From the NCBI RefSeq assembly GCF_905220365.1, contig NC_061123.1, forward strand, positions 1,550,001 through 1,614,000: 64,000 nt of DNA, read 5' to 3'. A model generated the notes under the pieces. The model ran no database searches. It was not told where the DNA came from and saw only the letters and a list, made by a program, of their open reading frames with translations. The stretch's first letter is position 1; the number at the start of each line of letters is the position of its first letter. This document shows positions 48,401 to 53,790 of the stretch, one piece after another. Source of the DNA: Vanessa cardui (lineage: Eukaryota; Arthropoda; Insecta; Lepidoptera; Nymphalidae). The translations under genes and the position numbers were made by a program.

Positions 48401-51071
48401 AATTTCGAAATTCTGCCACATTAGTAAATTCCACCAACTCGAATTGAAACAGCGTGGCAGAATATGTTCCAAATCCTCTCCTTGACGGGAGAGGAGGCAT
48501 TATCCCAGCAGTGGGAAATTTACAGGCTGTTTCTTTACTTTACTTTTATTACTTTATATTAAAAAAAATTGCGTTATGCAAATGCTTGCAAAAGTCGAAC
48601 GAATGAATCAAACAAATTAAATTTTGAATTTCGCAGAATAAATCAAGTAGACAAATTCCATGCCTAAAATAAAAACGTATATTAGAATAAAAACGATTCT
48701 AAAAATATTTAATTTAAAAAGTCTAGACCCGGTTACTAGCGATGGCCTGAAAACGCGATTTATACACGAACTTTTTCAGCAGCAACCGAATGCTCGAGGA
48801 AAAAAAAATTAATAATACGAACATTTACGAATTTCACTTGAAAATAATATACCGAGTCTTGTTATTGCGCACTATTAATTAAAACCCGCTTTAATTACCA
48901 ATTTACGCTTTTGAGGCTCACTTTACAACTCTATATTTTCGTTTAATTTAATAAAATTACACTCGATTTTAAATTCGTCAAAATTTCATCTGAGTTAATT
49001 AAGAGTTTGAACGAAATTACCATCATTGAAAGATATTAATTAGATTACTATCTATTCAGGTTTTTGACAAAATTAAATTTTACAAAATTGGAATGTCATT
49101 TTCATTTCTGGTATACGGTAGTTATGTATGTTATCTTTTACTAGCTTTGTGCTAGCCTGTTTGAATGTGTACTGAGTCTTCCGGCACATATTAATAATTA
49201 ATATGATGAGTGTTTATGTGAGAAATAATTAACCTTAATATATAGATAATATCTATCTATAATAAAAAAAAAGAATTATAAAACGAGGTGTTATAGAGTT
49301 GATTTAAATAATAATTGATATGTTTTCTTGCAGGCTATTTCTACAGTCACCAGCTAACCCAGATCTTCTGTACATAATATTCTTCTGTCACACCCAACTG
49401 ACTGTCACTCTTCTACTTTGTTTCATCTTCGGTAGCAAGGTAAGTTATTTATACATGTTTCAAAGTTAATTTGCTTAGAAATATTTAATGTGTTTTTGTC
49501 TCTTGATAATCGTATAAAAAAGTGCTGTTTTTTTTTAAATCGCAAGTCGAATCCAAAGCAAACTTTTACATAAAAATTTTACCACTAATTTAAGCCAACG
49601 CAACTAGAGTAACGCGTGTCTGTTTTTGAAAATTTAATGTATTATATAGGAGTACAGTATAGTATATATACTTCTTGTAAAGAAGAAGACTTATCATACT
49701 TTAATGCGAATCTTTATTATTTTTACTCGGGTAAGAAGTTTATCAGGTCAGTTTATCAGGACAACATGCAGGTGTCCCAAAAATATCCACATAAAAATTA
49801 AAAATATTTTTCTGTTTCGTGCCAGGCGTACATGGTGTTCAGAGGGCATGGAAAAGATGACAGGGAAAAAACTGGAAAATTTAGATCAAGACCAGCTGAA
49901 TCTACGTACACTATGACCACGAACCGCAGTACTCGCTTCTGTGATAACATGACTGAAAGAGATTTGGAGGTAAAATATGATAACATCTATTTACTACAGA
50001 TCTTTTCAATAAAACACACAGTATCTTAAAATGGTGGTAGGGCTTTGTGCAAGCCCGTCTGGGTAGGTACCACCCACTCATTAGTTATTCTACCGCCAAA
50101 TAACAGTACTCAGTATTGTTGTATTCCGGTTTGAAGGGTGAGTGAGCCAGTGTAACTACAGGCACAAGAGACATAACATCTTAGTTCCCAGAGTTGGTGG
50201 CACATTGAAGATGTAAGGAATAGTTAATATTTGTTATATCTTCATTGTCTATGGGTGATGGTGACCACTTACCATCAGGTGGCCCATATGCTCGTCCGTC
50301 AACCTATACCATAAAAAAATAAAAATAAAAAATTGACTGCATGTTAATTTTCATGTTATAAACTATAATAATACTAATATAATACTAATCTCGTAACACA
50401 TATTATCTTAGGCTATAAGATTAACTCGCTTTATGTAACCGTAACCTTCATCCTTTGTATAGGAGGAGTTTAAAAAAATATGCAATCAGCTTGAAAAACT
50501 TCGAGAGCGTTGTGGATCTGGTGCTCACCTTGGAAAAATTATCGCTACCATGCAAGATGCTGCCACATCACATGAACGAAAACCAGGAGTGTCTGAATCA
50601 GCACCATTAAAATTAAACACAGTGTTCAGTGCAGTTGCTGGTAGACTAATGTGTACAGTAACGCCGGGTGAGGAATCAAGTAGCAGTGGCAGAGATTTAC
50701 CCTTTGAAGCTCCACCAGCATACAGACAGAAAAATTTCACACCAACCAAAAGCGCAGAAAACAGTAACGCAGAACAAAGCCAAACAGATATCACAACAGA
50801 TTCTCCTAAACGTAAAACAGATACAGCTGAGGAAGTAAAAGATGAAAAACAAAATGGAGTTTTTAAAATATCTGGTGAAGCCGGCTGCAGTGATATTCGA
50901 CCGCCGGAAATGACAGCAAGAAATGGTATCAAAAGTGATAGAAATGAAGTTAGATCCAGTCCAAGTAGTACGGAAACAATAAGAGGAGTGAGATCAGGTC
51001 ATGCAAGGACTCATGCTATAGTTATAAATTTAGACGACAAGAGTCGTTTTACTGAAGAAGTGACAGTTTAA
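11868..51071 (+). CDS. GPR158/GPR179-like class C GPCR (CG31760-type), 3' nine exons, 5' end missing
   Basis: Spliced gene: join 11868-11991, 34753-34896, 36624-36824, 37206-37384, 39913-40127, 42290-42428, 49334-49439, 49826-49969, 50463-51071. Every junction has GT-AG borders and the phases (0,0,0,2,1,2,0,0) keep one open frame of 619 residues to a TAA stop. Domain order: distal ectodomain and EGF-like cysteine module (1-89), cysteine-rich stalk (90-122), TM1 about 123-148, TM2 164-184, TM3 196-215, TM4 236-257, TM5 286-303, TM6 318-339, TM7 345-367, charged helix (about 405-440), hydrophilic tail to 619. The TM5-TM6 loop and TM6 (SEFNESRF...NEFLLSVF) and the TM7 motif HTQLTVT resemble vertebrate GPR158, known as a metabotropic glycine receptor that recruits RGS7-Gbeta5. 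Ligand and coupling in this insect are inference. The signal peptide and Cache domain are not seen, so this is a partial gene. Confidence 0.9.
11992..15236. other. start of intron 1, no exon recognised
   Basis: Contains a short GC-rich palindromic spot (ggcgcgcgccc near 12078), a worn repeat ending at about 13155, the hairpin at 13860-13914 and a GC-richer patch at 14670-14890 with an ATGCAAAT octamer. Nothing coding was recognised. Confidence 0.5.
13860..13914. repeat. perfect 23-bp hairpin with 9-base loop
   Basis: Left arm 13860-13882 (gaacaaaataatcttaataa...) pairs without mismatch with 13892-13914; loop catacgtga. No family relatives noticed in the window. In intron 1. It could be the ends of a tiny foldback element or a structured RNA; perfect pairing is unusual for a miRNA precursor. 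Confidence 0.85.
15237..15602 (+). mobile_element. Helitron-type repeat with an expanded TA microsatellite
   Basis: Contains an attggagtgtctgtttgtaa motif, a gtctgtctgtctgt array and ends gcgggcacatCTAG followed by T, a Helitron-type 3' end. A 14-bp perfect inverted repeat (15237-15250 and 15317-15330) flanks an interrupted (TA)n stretch, and a longer (TA)n lies just after it. No protein is encoded; the tyrosine-isoleucine open frames here are translations of the microsatellite. Confidence 0.45.
15334..15402. repeat. (TA)n microsatellite, about 34 units
   Basis: Pure TA dinucleotide tract within the Helitron-type repeat in intron 1. Length is likely polymorphic and assembly-sensitive. Confidence 0.95.
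15900..16125 (+). repeat. family B interspersed repeat, degenerate
   Basis: Matches, in order, the blocks of the copy at 50033-50325: ttctgctagtccgtccgtgt, cgccaaacagcaatactgat, gggtgcgtgagccagtataa and a caccatcaggcc tail. Class unknown; probably a LINE-related 3' end or a SINE. Confidence 0.55.
17060..17335 (+). repeat. family B interspersed repeat, near full length
   Basis: Contains tggctttgtgcaagcccgtc, attcagtattgttgtgttcc, ggtgagtgagcttgtgtaac, atatttcttacagcgccatt and accatcaggtggcc, the family signature, ending in an A-rich tail. Confidence 0.65.
18620..18796 (+). mobile_element. family A Helitron, 5' truncated
   Basis: Retains the middle (ttaatagatagtgtgattcg) and the end cccgtgcgaggccggggcgg with CTAA at 18793-18796. 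The first 50 or so bases of the family are missing. Confidence 0.6.
19071..19724 (+). repeat. older Helitron-like 5' sequence directly before the Helitron
   Basis: Begins TCTATACTTATAATAAATCT after an A, includes a short gtctgtct array (19194-19212) and runs unbroken into the Helitron boundary at 19725. It looks like another Helitron-type repeat, common in lepidopteran genomes, interrupted by the younger element. No coding sequence was found. Its own 3' end was not identified. Confidence 0.5.
19725..22028 (+). mobile_element. nearly complete Helitron with dead Rep/helicase remnant
   Basis: Has the structural marks of a Helitron: 5' end TCTATACTATTATATAAATC, no target-site duplication, flanking A (19724) and T (22029), and a 3' end in CTAG preceded by a GC-rich hairpin (gcccagcgaagcgggc at 22001-22016). 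It contains recognisable but broken Rep-helicase coding sequence. About 2.3 kb is short for an autonomous element, so most of the helicase has been deleted. It also holds a short palindrome at 19892-19927 and a repeated motif, cattataaaaattgg, near 19836 and 19983. Confidence 0.8.
20427..21640 (+). pseudogene. decayed Helitron Rep protein (Helitron-like N domain)
   Basis: Reading across frameshifts and stops gives typical Helitron Rep pieces: MPLKKQKIGIS near 20427, a zinc-finger-like CPYCHTK..GICYSTGKM near 20790, YHMIGSLFPVY near 20985, and the longest intact stretch at 21197-21470 with GVAEKYQSYDNYYDYPIMIM and RAEDGYHLGLYQNNL, followed near 21540 by YAIVENEGFD. The order matches the family. 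The downstream HUH nuclease core and helicase motifs are not seen. Many stops show it cannot make protein. Confidence 0.75.
22252..22530 (-). mobile_element. Metulj-like SINE, near full length
   Basis: Minus strand: agagccaagatggcctagtt at the head, gggttcaaacccaggcaagc B box region, 3' end cagcaatgggaaatttacag and a tgttgttggtg tail. A tttataat repeat at 22247-22254 and 22540-22547 may be the target duplication. Confidence 0.78.
23361..23671 (+). mobile_element. Metulj-like SINE with perfect target-site duplication
   Basis: Head gagctgagatggcccagtgg, B box gggttcaagcccagg, 3' end cagcattgggaaatttacgg with tttttgttgttgtg tail. A 10-bp tacttccacg is duplicated at 23351-23360 and 23672-23681, defining the insertion exactly. 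Confidence 0.85.
24240..24500 (+). pseudogene. possible very decayed LINE coding fragment
   Basis: One frame gives ENTQHILQSWIRDEMLNNFE near 24425, resembling the H.LQ.C pattern near the end of some LINE proteins. No wider alignment is visible by eye, so this is weak. Confidence 0.25.
24807..24850. repeat. perfect 20-bp hairpin at a transposon-like end
   Basis: gtgaaagaacgacagacagg (24807-24826), loop gttg, reverse complement 24831-24850. It lies inside sequence of the common ctaatattataaatgtgaaa type with gaccaaaccgctgaacctaa after it, a motif of lepidopteran element ends. Confidence 0.85.
24978..25115 (-). mobile_element. Metulj-like SINE 3' fragment
   Basis: Minus strand contains ggagcagcgtggtggaataa and gaggggaggctttatcccag, matching the SINE 3' half. 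The head is missing. Confidence 0.6.
25725..25915 (+). mobile_element. family D LINE fragment
   Basis: acatgactttgtatttttaa, ttctcgctagaatctacttt, atgacgattcaaaagtgctt and gattgactatattttgattt, in order. Shorter pieces lie at 15775-15845 and 23225-23270. Confidence 0.6.
26325..26712 (-). mobile_element. family A Helitron interrupted by a SINE
   Basis: The hairpin end (cccggcctcgcac) lies at about 26335 and the TCATTACATAG start at 26712 on the minus strand. In the middle a Metulj-like SINE fragment (about 26359-26488) is inserted, flanked by an 11-bp duplication of the Helitron sequence. Confidence 0.68.
26359..26488 (-). mobile_element. Metulj-like SINE 3' fragment inside a Helitron
   Basis: Minus strand: accaacccgcattagaacag to ggaaatgtacaggctgttac. 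An 11-bp acgtttgcaat flanks it (26348-26358 and 26489-26499), so it entered as a 5'-truncated copy. Confidence 0.8.
27298..27542 (-). repeat. reverse copy of the repeat at 15395-15570
   Basis: On the minus strand it reads ttggagtttctgtttgtaat and later ggctactctctggaacggct, then gattttgacgggactttcac. The first and second blocks match the repeat at 15400-15560. Probably a non-autonomous Helitron or related element; the class is uncertain. Confidence 0.5.
27543..27785 (+). mobile_element. family A Helitron, both ends worn
   Basis: Contains aaaacaaagtcgctttctct near the start, ttttaatagatagagtgatt in the middle and gcactcgagcctgggcggg at the end, where the expected CTAR has become TTAG. Immediately preceded by another repeat in the opposite orientation. 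Confidence 0.55.
27905..28055 (-). repeat. family B fragment, degenerate
   Basis: Minus strand has agggtttcgtgccagccctt, attctaccgctacgcagcaa and gatgagtgagccagtgtaac in family order. Confidence 0.5.
28170..28400 (+). mobile_element. second SINE family (tRNA-Leu-like head), internal deletion
   Basis: Shares with 45345-45580 the block from ttttcat and cgggttcgattcccgg (B box) through acttacattgggatcagagt to gtatgtgatgttgtctcata and an A/T tail. The A-box half of the head is largely deleted here. Confidence 0.65.
28401..32179. other. intron 1, few features
   Basis: Mostly AT-rich unique DNA. A fragment of family B (minus strand) lies near 30010-30060 and a Helitron-end-like motif near 28745-28850 (cctactaatattataatgtc, ccgctgaacgaatcttgatg). 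Open frames of 89-92 codons on the minus strand here have no motif. Confidence 0.45.
32190..32494 (-). mobile_element. Metulj-like SINE, full length, with perfect target-site duplication
   Basis: Best-preserved SINE in the window. Minus strand: gagtcgagacggcccagtgg (A box), gggttcaaacccagg (B box), gaggaaacctgcatgtgaaa, 3' end gaatttacaggctgttgttg with (TTG)4 tail. agtactgtta is duplicated at 32180-32189 and 32495-32504. Confidence 0.88.
33230..33610 (+). pseudogene. decayed non-LTR reverse-transcriptase fragment
   Basis: Broken reading frames give GCARKGDCPRQFCLT-like text (expected RQG...SP.LFN), then VNNISYSNDIMGLLPY where the catalytic YADD motif reads YSND, and KVQKLKYLGPLTSR, the conserved KYLG region. 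The catalytic aspartates are damaged and there are several stops. Located in intron 1. Confidence 0.65.
33655..33935 (+). repeat. family B interspersed repeat, near full length
   Basis: Starts ttggtggtagggctttgtcc, contains gaagggtgagtgagccattg and ends tatgctcatccgtcaaccta followed by an A run. It directly follows a dead reverse transcriptase fragment. Confidence 0.65.
34753..34896 (+). CDS. exon 2: EGF-like cysteine module of the receptor
   Basis: Encodes 48 residues in phase 0: CVPVPGLGFRRGSYRCVCRR, then GFYFPNTTAENRFYNGSDIE, then EEYEKNLS. The spacing C..GF..GSYRCVC.GF is the EGF-like pattern that follows the Cache domain in GPR158-type receptors. Two N-glycosylation sequons (NTT, NGS) fit an extracellular position. 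Acceptor ctcacag, donor gtaagc. It joins directly to exon 1 (TTTE|CVPV) although 22.8 kb of intron separates them. Confidence 0.93.
34897..36623. other. intron 2
   Basis: No mobile element is clearly recognisable. It holds the tandem/palindromic repeat at 36125-36183 and a GC-richer stretch at 35690-36060 without open frame or family match. Confidence 0.6.
36125..36183. repeat. tandem repeat merging into a perfect palindrome
   Basis: ttattctcattcacaaatgtgaa occurs twice (from 36125 and from 36152), abbreviated here, and the second copy continues into a perfect 15-bp inverted repeat (36152-36166 and 36169-36183, loop aa). In intron 2, about 440 bp before exon 3. Confidence 0.8.
36624..36824 (+). 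CDS. exon 3: cysteine-rich stalk and TM1
   Basis: Encodes 67 residues in phase 0. The first half holds five cysteines in CLPCAEGCEACIDGSPC, the stalk typical of class C receptors just before the membrane. The second half (LNWVVRTTIFALACFVISCL to VYFTIKYGHVR) is hydrophobic and is TM1 with a basic cytosolic end. Acceptor cgtag, donor gtaagt. The start of the exon (DQYSLYSIGTAFEC) is also characteristic of the family. Confidence 0.95.
37206..37384 (+). CDS. exon 4: TM2, first extracellular loop and TM3
   Basis: Encodes VVRAASPALL through GALMLKTW plus two bases of a split arginine codon (phase 2). TM2 is the stretch around LLRVIVLGALLIYSTTLVMY. The loop carries FTCTARVWLRE, where the cysteine is the usual TM3 disulfide partner of class C receptors. 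TM3 is VGFCLTYGALMLKTW. Intron 3 before it is only 381 bp. Acceptor tgcaacag, donor gtaatt (weaker than consensus). Confidence 0.94.
38311..38575 (+). mobile_element. old, degenerate Metulj-like SINE
   Basis: Head gagatggcatagttaattac, body tacgcttaatttgtgtttgt and 3' part gaccttagccaagcagtaga are still aligned in order but heavily mutated. In intron 4 of the receptor gene. Confidence 0.6.
39913..40127 (+). CDS. exon 5: second cytosolic loop, TM4 and second extracellular loop
   Basis: One base completes the arginine codon, then ISVIFQVRSAKAVKISDMYL forms the second cytosolic loop, IGVIVGVACVLLSIRTLV is TM4, and the extracellular loop includes YLCNTDWWDHS, whose cysteine can pair with that in exon 4. 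It ends with one base of a split leucine codon (phase 1). Acceptor ttcaacag, donor gtaagt. The antisense strand is open here for 82 codons, but that is a shadow of this exon. Confidence 0.94.
40721..40850 (-). mobile_element. degenerate Metulj-like SINE 5' fragment
   Basis: Minus strand head gagtcgtgatggtacagtag and the aattcatctcgtgctcgata body are recognisable. In intron 5. Confidence 0.5.
41657..41785 (-). mobile_element. family A Helitron with internal deletion
   Basis: Both ends are kept (CTAG at 41657-41660 beside ccccggtttcacacgggtgc, and the TCATTACATAGTATAAAAC start at 41785 on the minus strand), but about 110 central bases are missing. It lies in intron 5 of the receptor gene. Confidence 0.6.
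42002..42078 (+). mobile_element. Metulj-like SINE head fragment
   Basis: aacgagatattccagtggtt and agaacgcgtgaatattaact match the tRNA-like head. It ends before the body. About 210 bp before exon 6. Confidence 0.5.
42290..42428 (+). CDS. exon 6: TM5, third cytosolic loop and TM6
   Basis: Completes leucine, then EVIFLMWGIRLCIMV is TM5. The short loop RKAPSEFNESRFISMAIYNE and the following FLLSVFLNIS form the third cytosolic loop and TM6. This is one of the family's best conserved regions (vertebrate members have a similar SAFHEPRY motif). It ends with two bases of a split methionine codon. Acceptor tttctttcag, donor gtaagt. Confidence 0.95.
43718..43895 (-). repeat. family B repeat, truncated
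   Basis: On the minus strand it carries gggtgagtgagcctgtgtaa and ttagttcgcgaggttggtgt. The tail end with the cattgtctatggg block is missing. In intron 6. Confidence 0.55.
45345..45580 (+). mobile_element. second SINE family, full length
   Basis: Head gacgacctccgtggtcgagt with A box tggtcgagtggt, B box gggttcgattcccag 65 bp later, then an unrelated body ending acattgggatcagagtaatg and a tatttattattt tail. The head resembles tRNA-Leu. No full cloverleaf, so not a functional tRNA gene. In intron 6. Confidence 0.72.
45694..45722. repeat. 12-bp perfect hairpin
   Basis: gtaatctgatat, loop aaacc, atatcagattac. In intron 6. Likely the remains of a small palindromic element. Confidence 0.7.
46090..46186 (-). 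mobile_element. family A Helitron 5' fragment
   Basis: Only the 5' third is left: on the minus strand TCATTACACTGTATAAAACA, then the gtctgtctatccctgtctat motif. In intron 6 of the receptor gene. Confidence 0.5.
47288..47400 (+). repeat. family B fragment
   Basis: Only the middle is left: cacaaggtacgtagcatttt, ggtggcgcattggcgatgta. In intron 6. Confidence 0.45.
47830..47982. mobile_element. foldback MITE-like element (copy 1)
   Basis: Arms ctaaagttattaatttcgga ... accatgttttttatttttta and the reverse (aaaaaaacatgataaatatc, ccgaaattaataactttag) surround a short core with cgaaatatcgagctccaccg. In intron 6 of the receptor gene. Confidence 0.65.
48243..48540 (+). mobile_element. Metulj-like SINE, near full length
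   Basis: Head gagttggcccagtggttaga, B box gggttagaacccagg (one mismatch), body gtgctcggcggtgaaagaaa, 3' end cagcagtgggaaatttacag. In intron 6. Confidence 0.8.
49334..49439 (+). CDS. exon 7: end of TM6, third extracellular loop and TM7
   Basis: One base completes methionine, then LFLQSPANPDLLYIIFFCHT followed by QLTVTLLLCFIFGSK. The short loop SPANPD separates TM6 from TM7, and HTQLTVT is the family-type TM7 motif. Acceptor cttgcag, donor gtaagt, phase 0. The preceding intron is 6.9 kb, the second largest of the gene. Confidence 0.95.
49826..49969 (+). CDS. exon 8: start of the cytosolic tail
   Basis: Encodes AYMVFRGHGKDDREKTGKFR, then SRPAESTYTMTTNRSTRFCD, then NMTERDLE, phase 0 at both ends. 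It is basic, serine/threonine rich and has no membrane helix, as expected for the cytosolic tail just after TM7. Acceptor cgtgccag, donor gtaaaa. Its last residues begin a charged heptad-like helix that continues in exon 9. Confidence 0.92.
50033..50325 (+). repeat. family B repeat, full length, in intron 8 of the receptor
   Basis: Runs from atggtggtagggctttgtgc through gtgagtgagccagtgtaact to ccatatgctcgtccgtcaac and an A-rich tail. It fills most of the 493-bp intron 8 and begins only 64 bp after the exon 8 donor. Confidence 0.72.
50463..51071 (+). CDS. exon 9: terminal exon with charged helix and hydrophilic tail
   Basis: Encodes 202 residues and the TAA stop at 51069-51071. It starts EEFKKICNQLEKLRERCG, a heptad-like charged helix continuing from exon 8 and matching the position of the post-TM7 helix of GPR158. 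The rest is low-complexity and rich in S, T, K, E and N, as in disordered tails. The final residues TEEVTV have hydrophobic residues at 0 and -2, which fits a class II PDZ ligand (inference). The tail is short compared with vertebrate GPR158. The opposite strand has a 135-codon open frame that is a shadow. Confidence 0.92.
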   Translation, partial: EEFKKICNQLEKLRERCGSGAHLGKIIATMQDAATSHERKPGVSESAPLKLNTVFSAVAGRLMCTVTPGEESSSSGRDLPFEAPPAYRQKNFTPTKSAENSNAEQSQTDITTDSPKRKTDTAEEVKDEKQNGVFKISGEAGCSDIRPPEMTARNGIKSDRNEVRSSPSSTETIRGVRSGHARTHAIVINLDDKSRFTEEVTV

Positions 51072-53640
51072 CACTCAAGAAGACTGTACTTACATTCCAT
51101 AAATCCAATGGTTAGATGTGTTTAAATAGTCTTTTTCTTCTGCCATATTAGATATTTTGTTTATAATTAATTTTTATTGGTAATTAATATTTATGTTTTA
51201 TTGTTGTTGACGATAATATTAAGTTTATAATCAGAGTCAAAGAATCTTAAGGAAAACATAATTTCGTTTCTAAATAATTTCATAAATAAATCTGTTTATA
51301 AACTTAGTTCAGATGAAAGTATATAAATAGTGTTTTAAGTAAACACATTATAACTTGAGATTCTCTTTTTTTACATTTGTTATATTTTGTTTAACTATAA
51401 ATCACCTATGTTATGTTTAGTTAAAATCGGTTCCAGCATATAAAGATTTCTTTGTAAATGCTAGTCTGTACTGTGATTCATAGTTTATAATCTAGTCTAA
51501 ATAATTTTTTAAGACGTTCGATAGTTCTAAAAATGCATATCAATGTTACTTCCTGCAAATATTTTACGGTATATAGTTTAAATTTGCGATGTAAATAGAC
51601 ATAATTATTCAAAAGTTGTTCTCGCTTTGAGTTTATCTTTAAACTGCCAAGTTTGCTAACGGATAGCTGTTATATTTACCTAAGCTGAGCTTCTGTTAAT
51701 TTTGCGTTTCTCCGTTTGATAAAACGACACAATTCCTGCTAACTATTCTTGGTAATGATCACTTTTTATCTCTTAAATGTTACCTTAATGTTTCTGTTTT
51801 TTTAATACTTTCTTTCACAGAACTTTAAAGTAAAGACTTAATTAAGGTTTTATTAAAAGCATATTCCACGGCTCCATTTAATATTCTTAAAAAATTTTTT
51901 TATTCATTTGTTGTTTTGTTGTTGTTTGAATGTTAGCCTCTTTTTGATGTTATTGTTTCCATACTTTTAAAGACATATTGATGTTGTTTTATACTTGTAA
52001 ATAGCAAAAGCGAAAAACCTAGAACCTAATCACTTAACATATTTAAATCATTGGTCGCTGTATGTATTTGTAGATATTCTCTATTATACATACTTTGATG
52101 ATATATCTAAAATCAAATGTATATTGATCCTATATCTCAAAAGGTGTTTTTATTGTATTTTAGAAGTATTTTTGTTTTATTTATTGGTATAAATATTGTT
52201 GTATAATGTGAAAACAGAAAACCACCGACTTCAAAATAAAATTATCTACTAGAGTTACCGTAAGACAGTTCTCTGAATATTATTTCTGAATTTAAATCTA
52301 TTTACGAATATCATTTTTGACATCGCTGACTTTGACATGTGAAATTCTTTAGAAATTAAAAGGTAAGTTGGCAAGAAAATTGCAGTCATTTTGAAAAGTG
52401 AACTCCACCGCAATAGGAGGAGGAAGAATGCCTTTGTTTCGCCGCATAATGATTATAGTCTAAGAGACACAATCTTCCCCCTCCCCCCTTCTAAAACCTT
52501 CCATAAAAGACAAAAGACATAATCTCGTTTCTTTTAAGTAAAAAAGATATATACATATATTCCCTTAAAAAGCTTTCTTTTTATTTATTATTTTTAAATA
52601 TTTTCATTAATATATTGTATGATATATAATTGTATATACGTTTTAGATATATTCATGCTTTAACTTTAACTGGTGCTCAATATGTGAATATAACTCAAAA
52701 TATGTATTTTTTAAAATTCAAGTTGATAAAACTTTGCAGTTTTTTTAATGACAGTATTATGTGTTAATTATTGCATGTATAATATGCTTATCTTAACCAA
52801 AATAGATACACTCAATGTTTGGCGATCAGCGCTTAGACTATGTCTTGGTTCTTGCAGTTTTCATACTAAAAGTTTTACTGCATATTAATTTCATCGCAAT
52901 TTAAGCAAACTTCGTTTTTATTTACTTTGAATTTCAATCGGAAACGATTTAATTAATAAGTTTATATCTACAAACAAACTAATATAATATTTAATTATTA
53001 ACGAAAATGTCTCCAAAATGAAATATAGAAAATAAGATAATAAATATTGTAAATTGTTTTAAAAGCGTTGTTCATTGCACATAAATAATACTTACTATAG
53101 TAACATAAATTAATGTGTAATAGTATCCAATTTTGATCTGAACTCTTAATAAAATAGGTTTATTCGCAAAAACCATATCACGAAAAGTAAAGGACAAAAA
53201 ATTAAAAATTGTTTTTAAAAATAGAATATAAAATATTGTTATCTAAGAAGCCAAAGAATGACATTGTGTTTTAAATGACACGTCTATAAATAAAGTAGCT
53301 TTCAATTTTCAACCAATCACAGGCTTTGCCCGATTGTCAAAGGTACAAGATTATTCAGCCAAGTTATATAAATAATATAGATGTAAAATATAATTTTGTC
53401 AATACATCTCTAAGATATATTTATGTATTAAACCAAAATTTAACTTTAATAAATTCAGTATTTTAAGCGTAAACAGGTATCGATTGTAGTAATTTTCGTG
53501 AATTTTTCAATTACGTTTCTTTCTTTGAATTTATTTATATGTATGTTTTATATATCTGATGATTTATTTCAAACTGCTATGTGTATGTATCCGAGTATAG
53601 AATAAATACAATCTAAAAACTGCGGTTATAAATAATAGTA
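51072..53640 (+). other. probable 3'UTR and downstream flank of the receptor gene
   Basis: AT-rich sequence without recognisable repeats or open frames, unlike the repeat-filled introns. Candidate polyadenylation signals AATAAA occur at 51285-51290 and again near 52236, 53148 and 53600, so the 3' end cannot be fixed. Long 3'UTRs are common for neuronal receptor genes. A small piece at 52209-52245 (accgacttcaaaa) resembles the end of the ACCGACTTC element described elsewhere. Confidence 0.45.
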
Positions 53641-53648
53641 TTAATAAT

Positions 53649-53790
53649 ATTTATTATTAAAGCTATTAATTTTGGGATATTTACCATGTTTTTTATTTTG
53701 TCTTTTCGTAGAGGATGTCGATCAAAACACACCGAACAAAAAAAAAAACATGGTAAAGATCCCGAAATTAATAACTTTAATAATAAAAAT
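53649..53790. mobile_element. foldback MITE-like element (copy 2)
   Basis: Arms attattaaagctattaattt, tgggatatttaccatgtttt and the reverse aacatggtaaagatcccgaa, attaataactttaataataa. Same arms as 47830-47982 with a different core. A 60-codon open frame over it is not a gene. Confidence 0.65.

Larger units (their letters stand above)
42429..49333. other. intron 6 (6.9 kb)
   Basis: Contains family B, SINE, Helitron and MITE-like copies listed separately. Between them lie three non-repetitive patches that stand out: 43990-44270 (GC-richer, flanked by gctagct), 44390-44640 and 48720-49000 (both with clustered TTAATTA-type homeodomain core sites). Confidence 0.6.

Noticed and set aside
50525..50932. 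135-codon open frame on the minus strand
   Set aside because: Antisense shadow of exon 9; the + strand is spliced in frame with the receptor and has the family's features.
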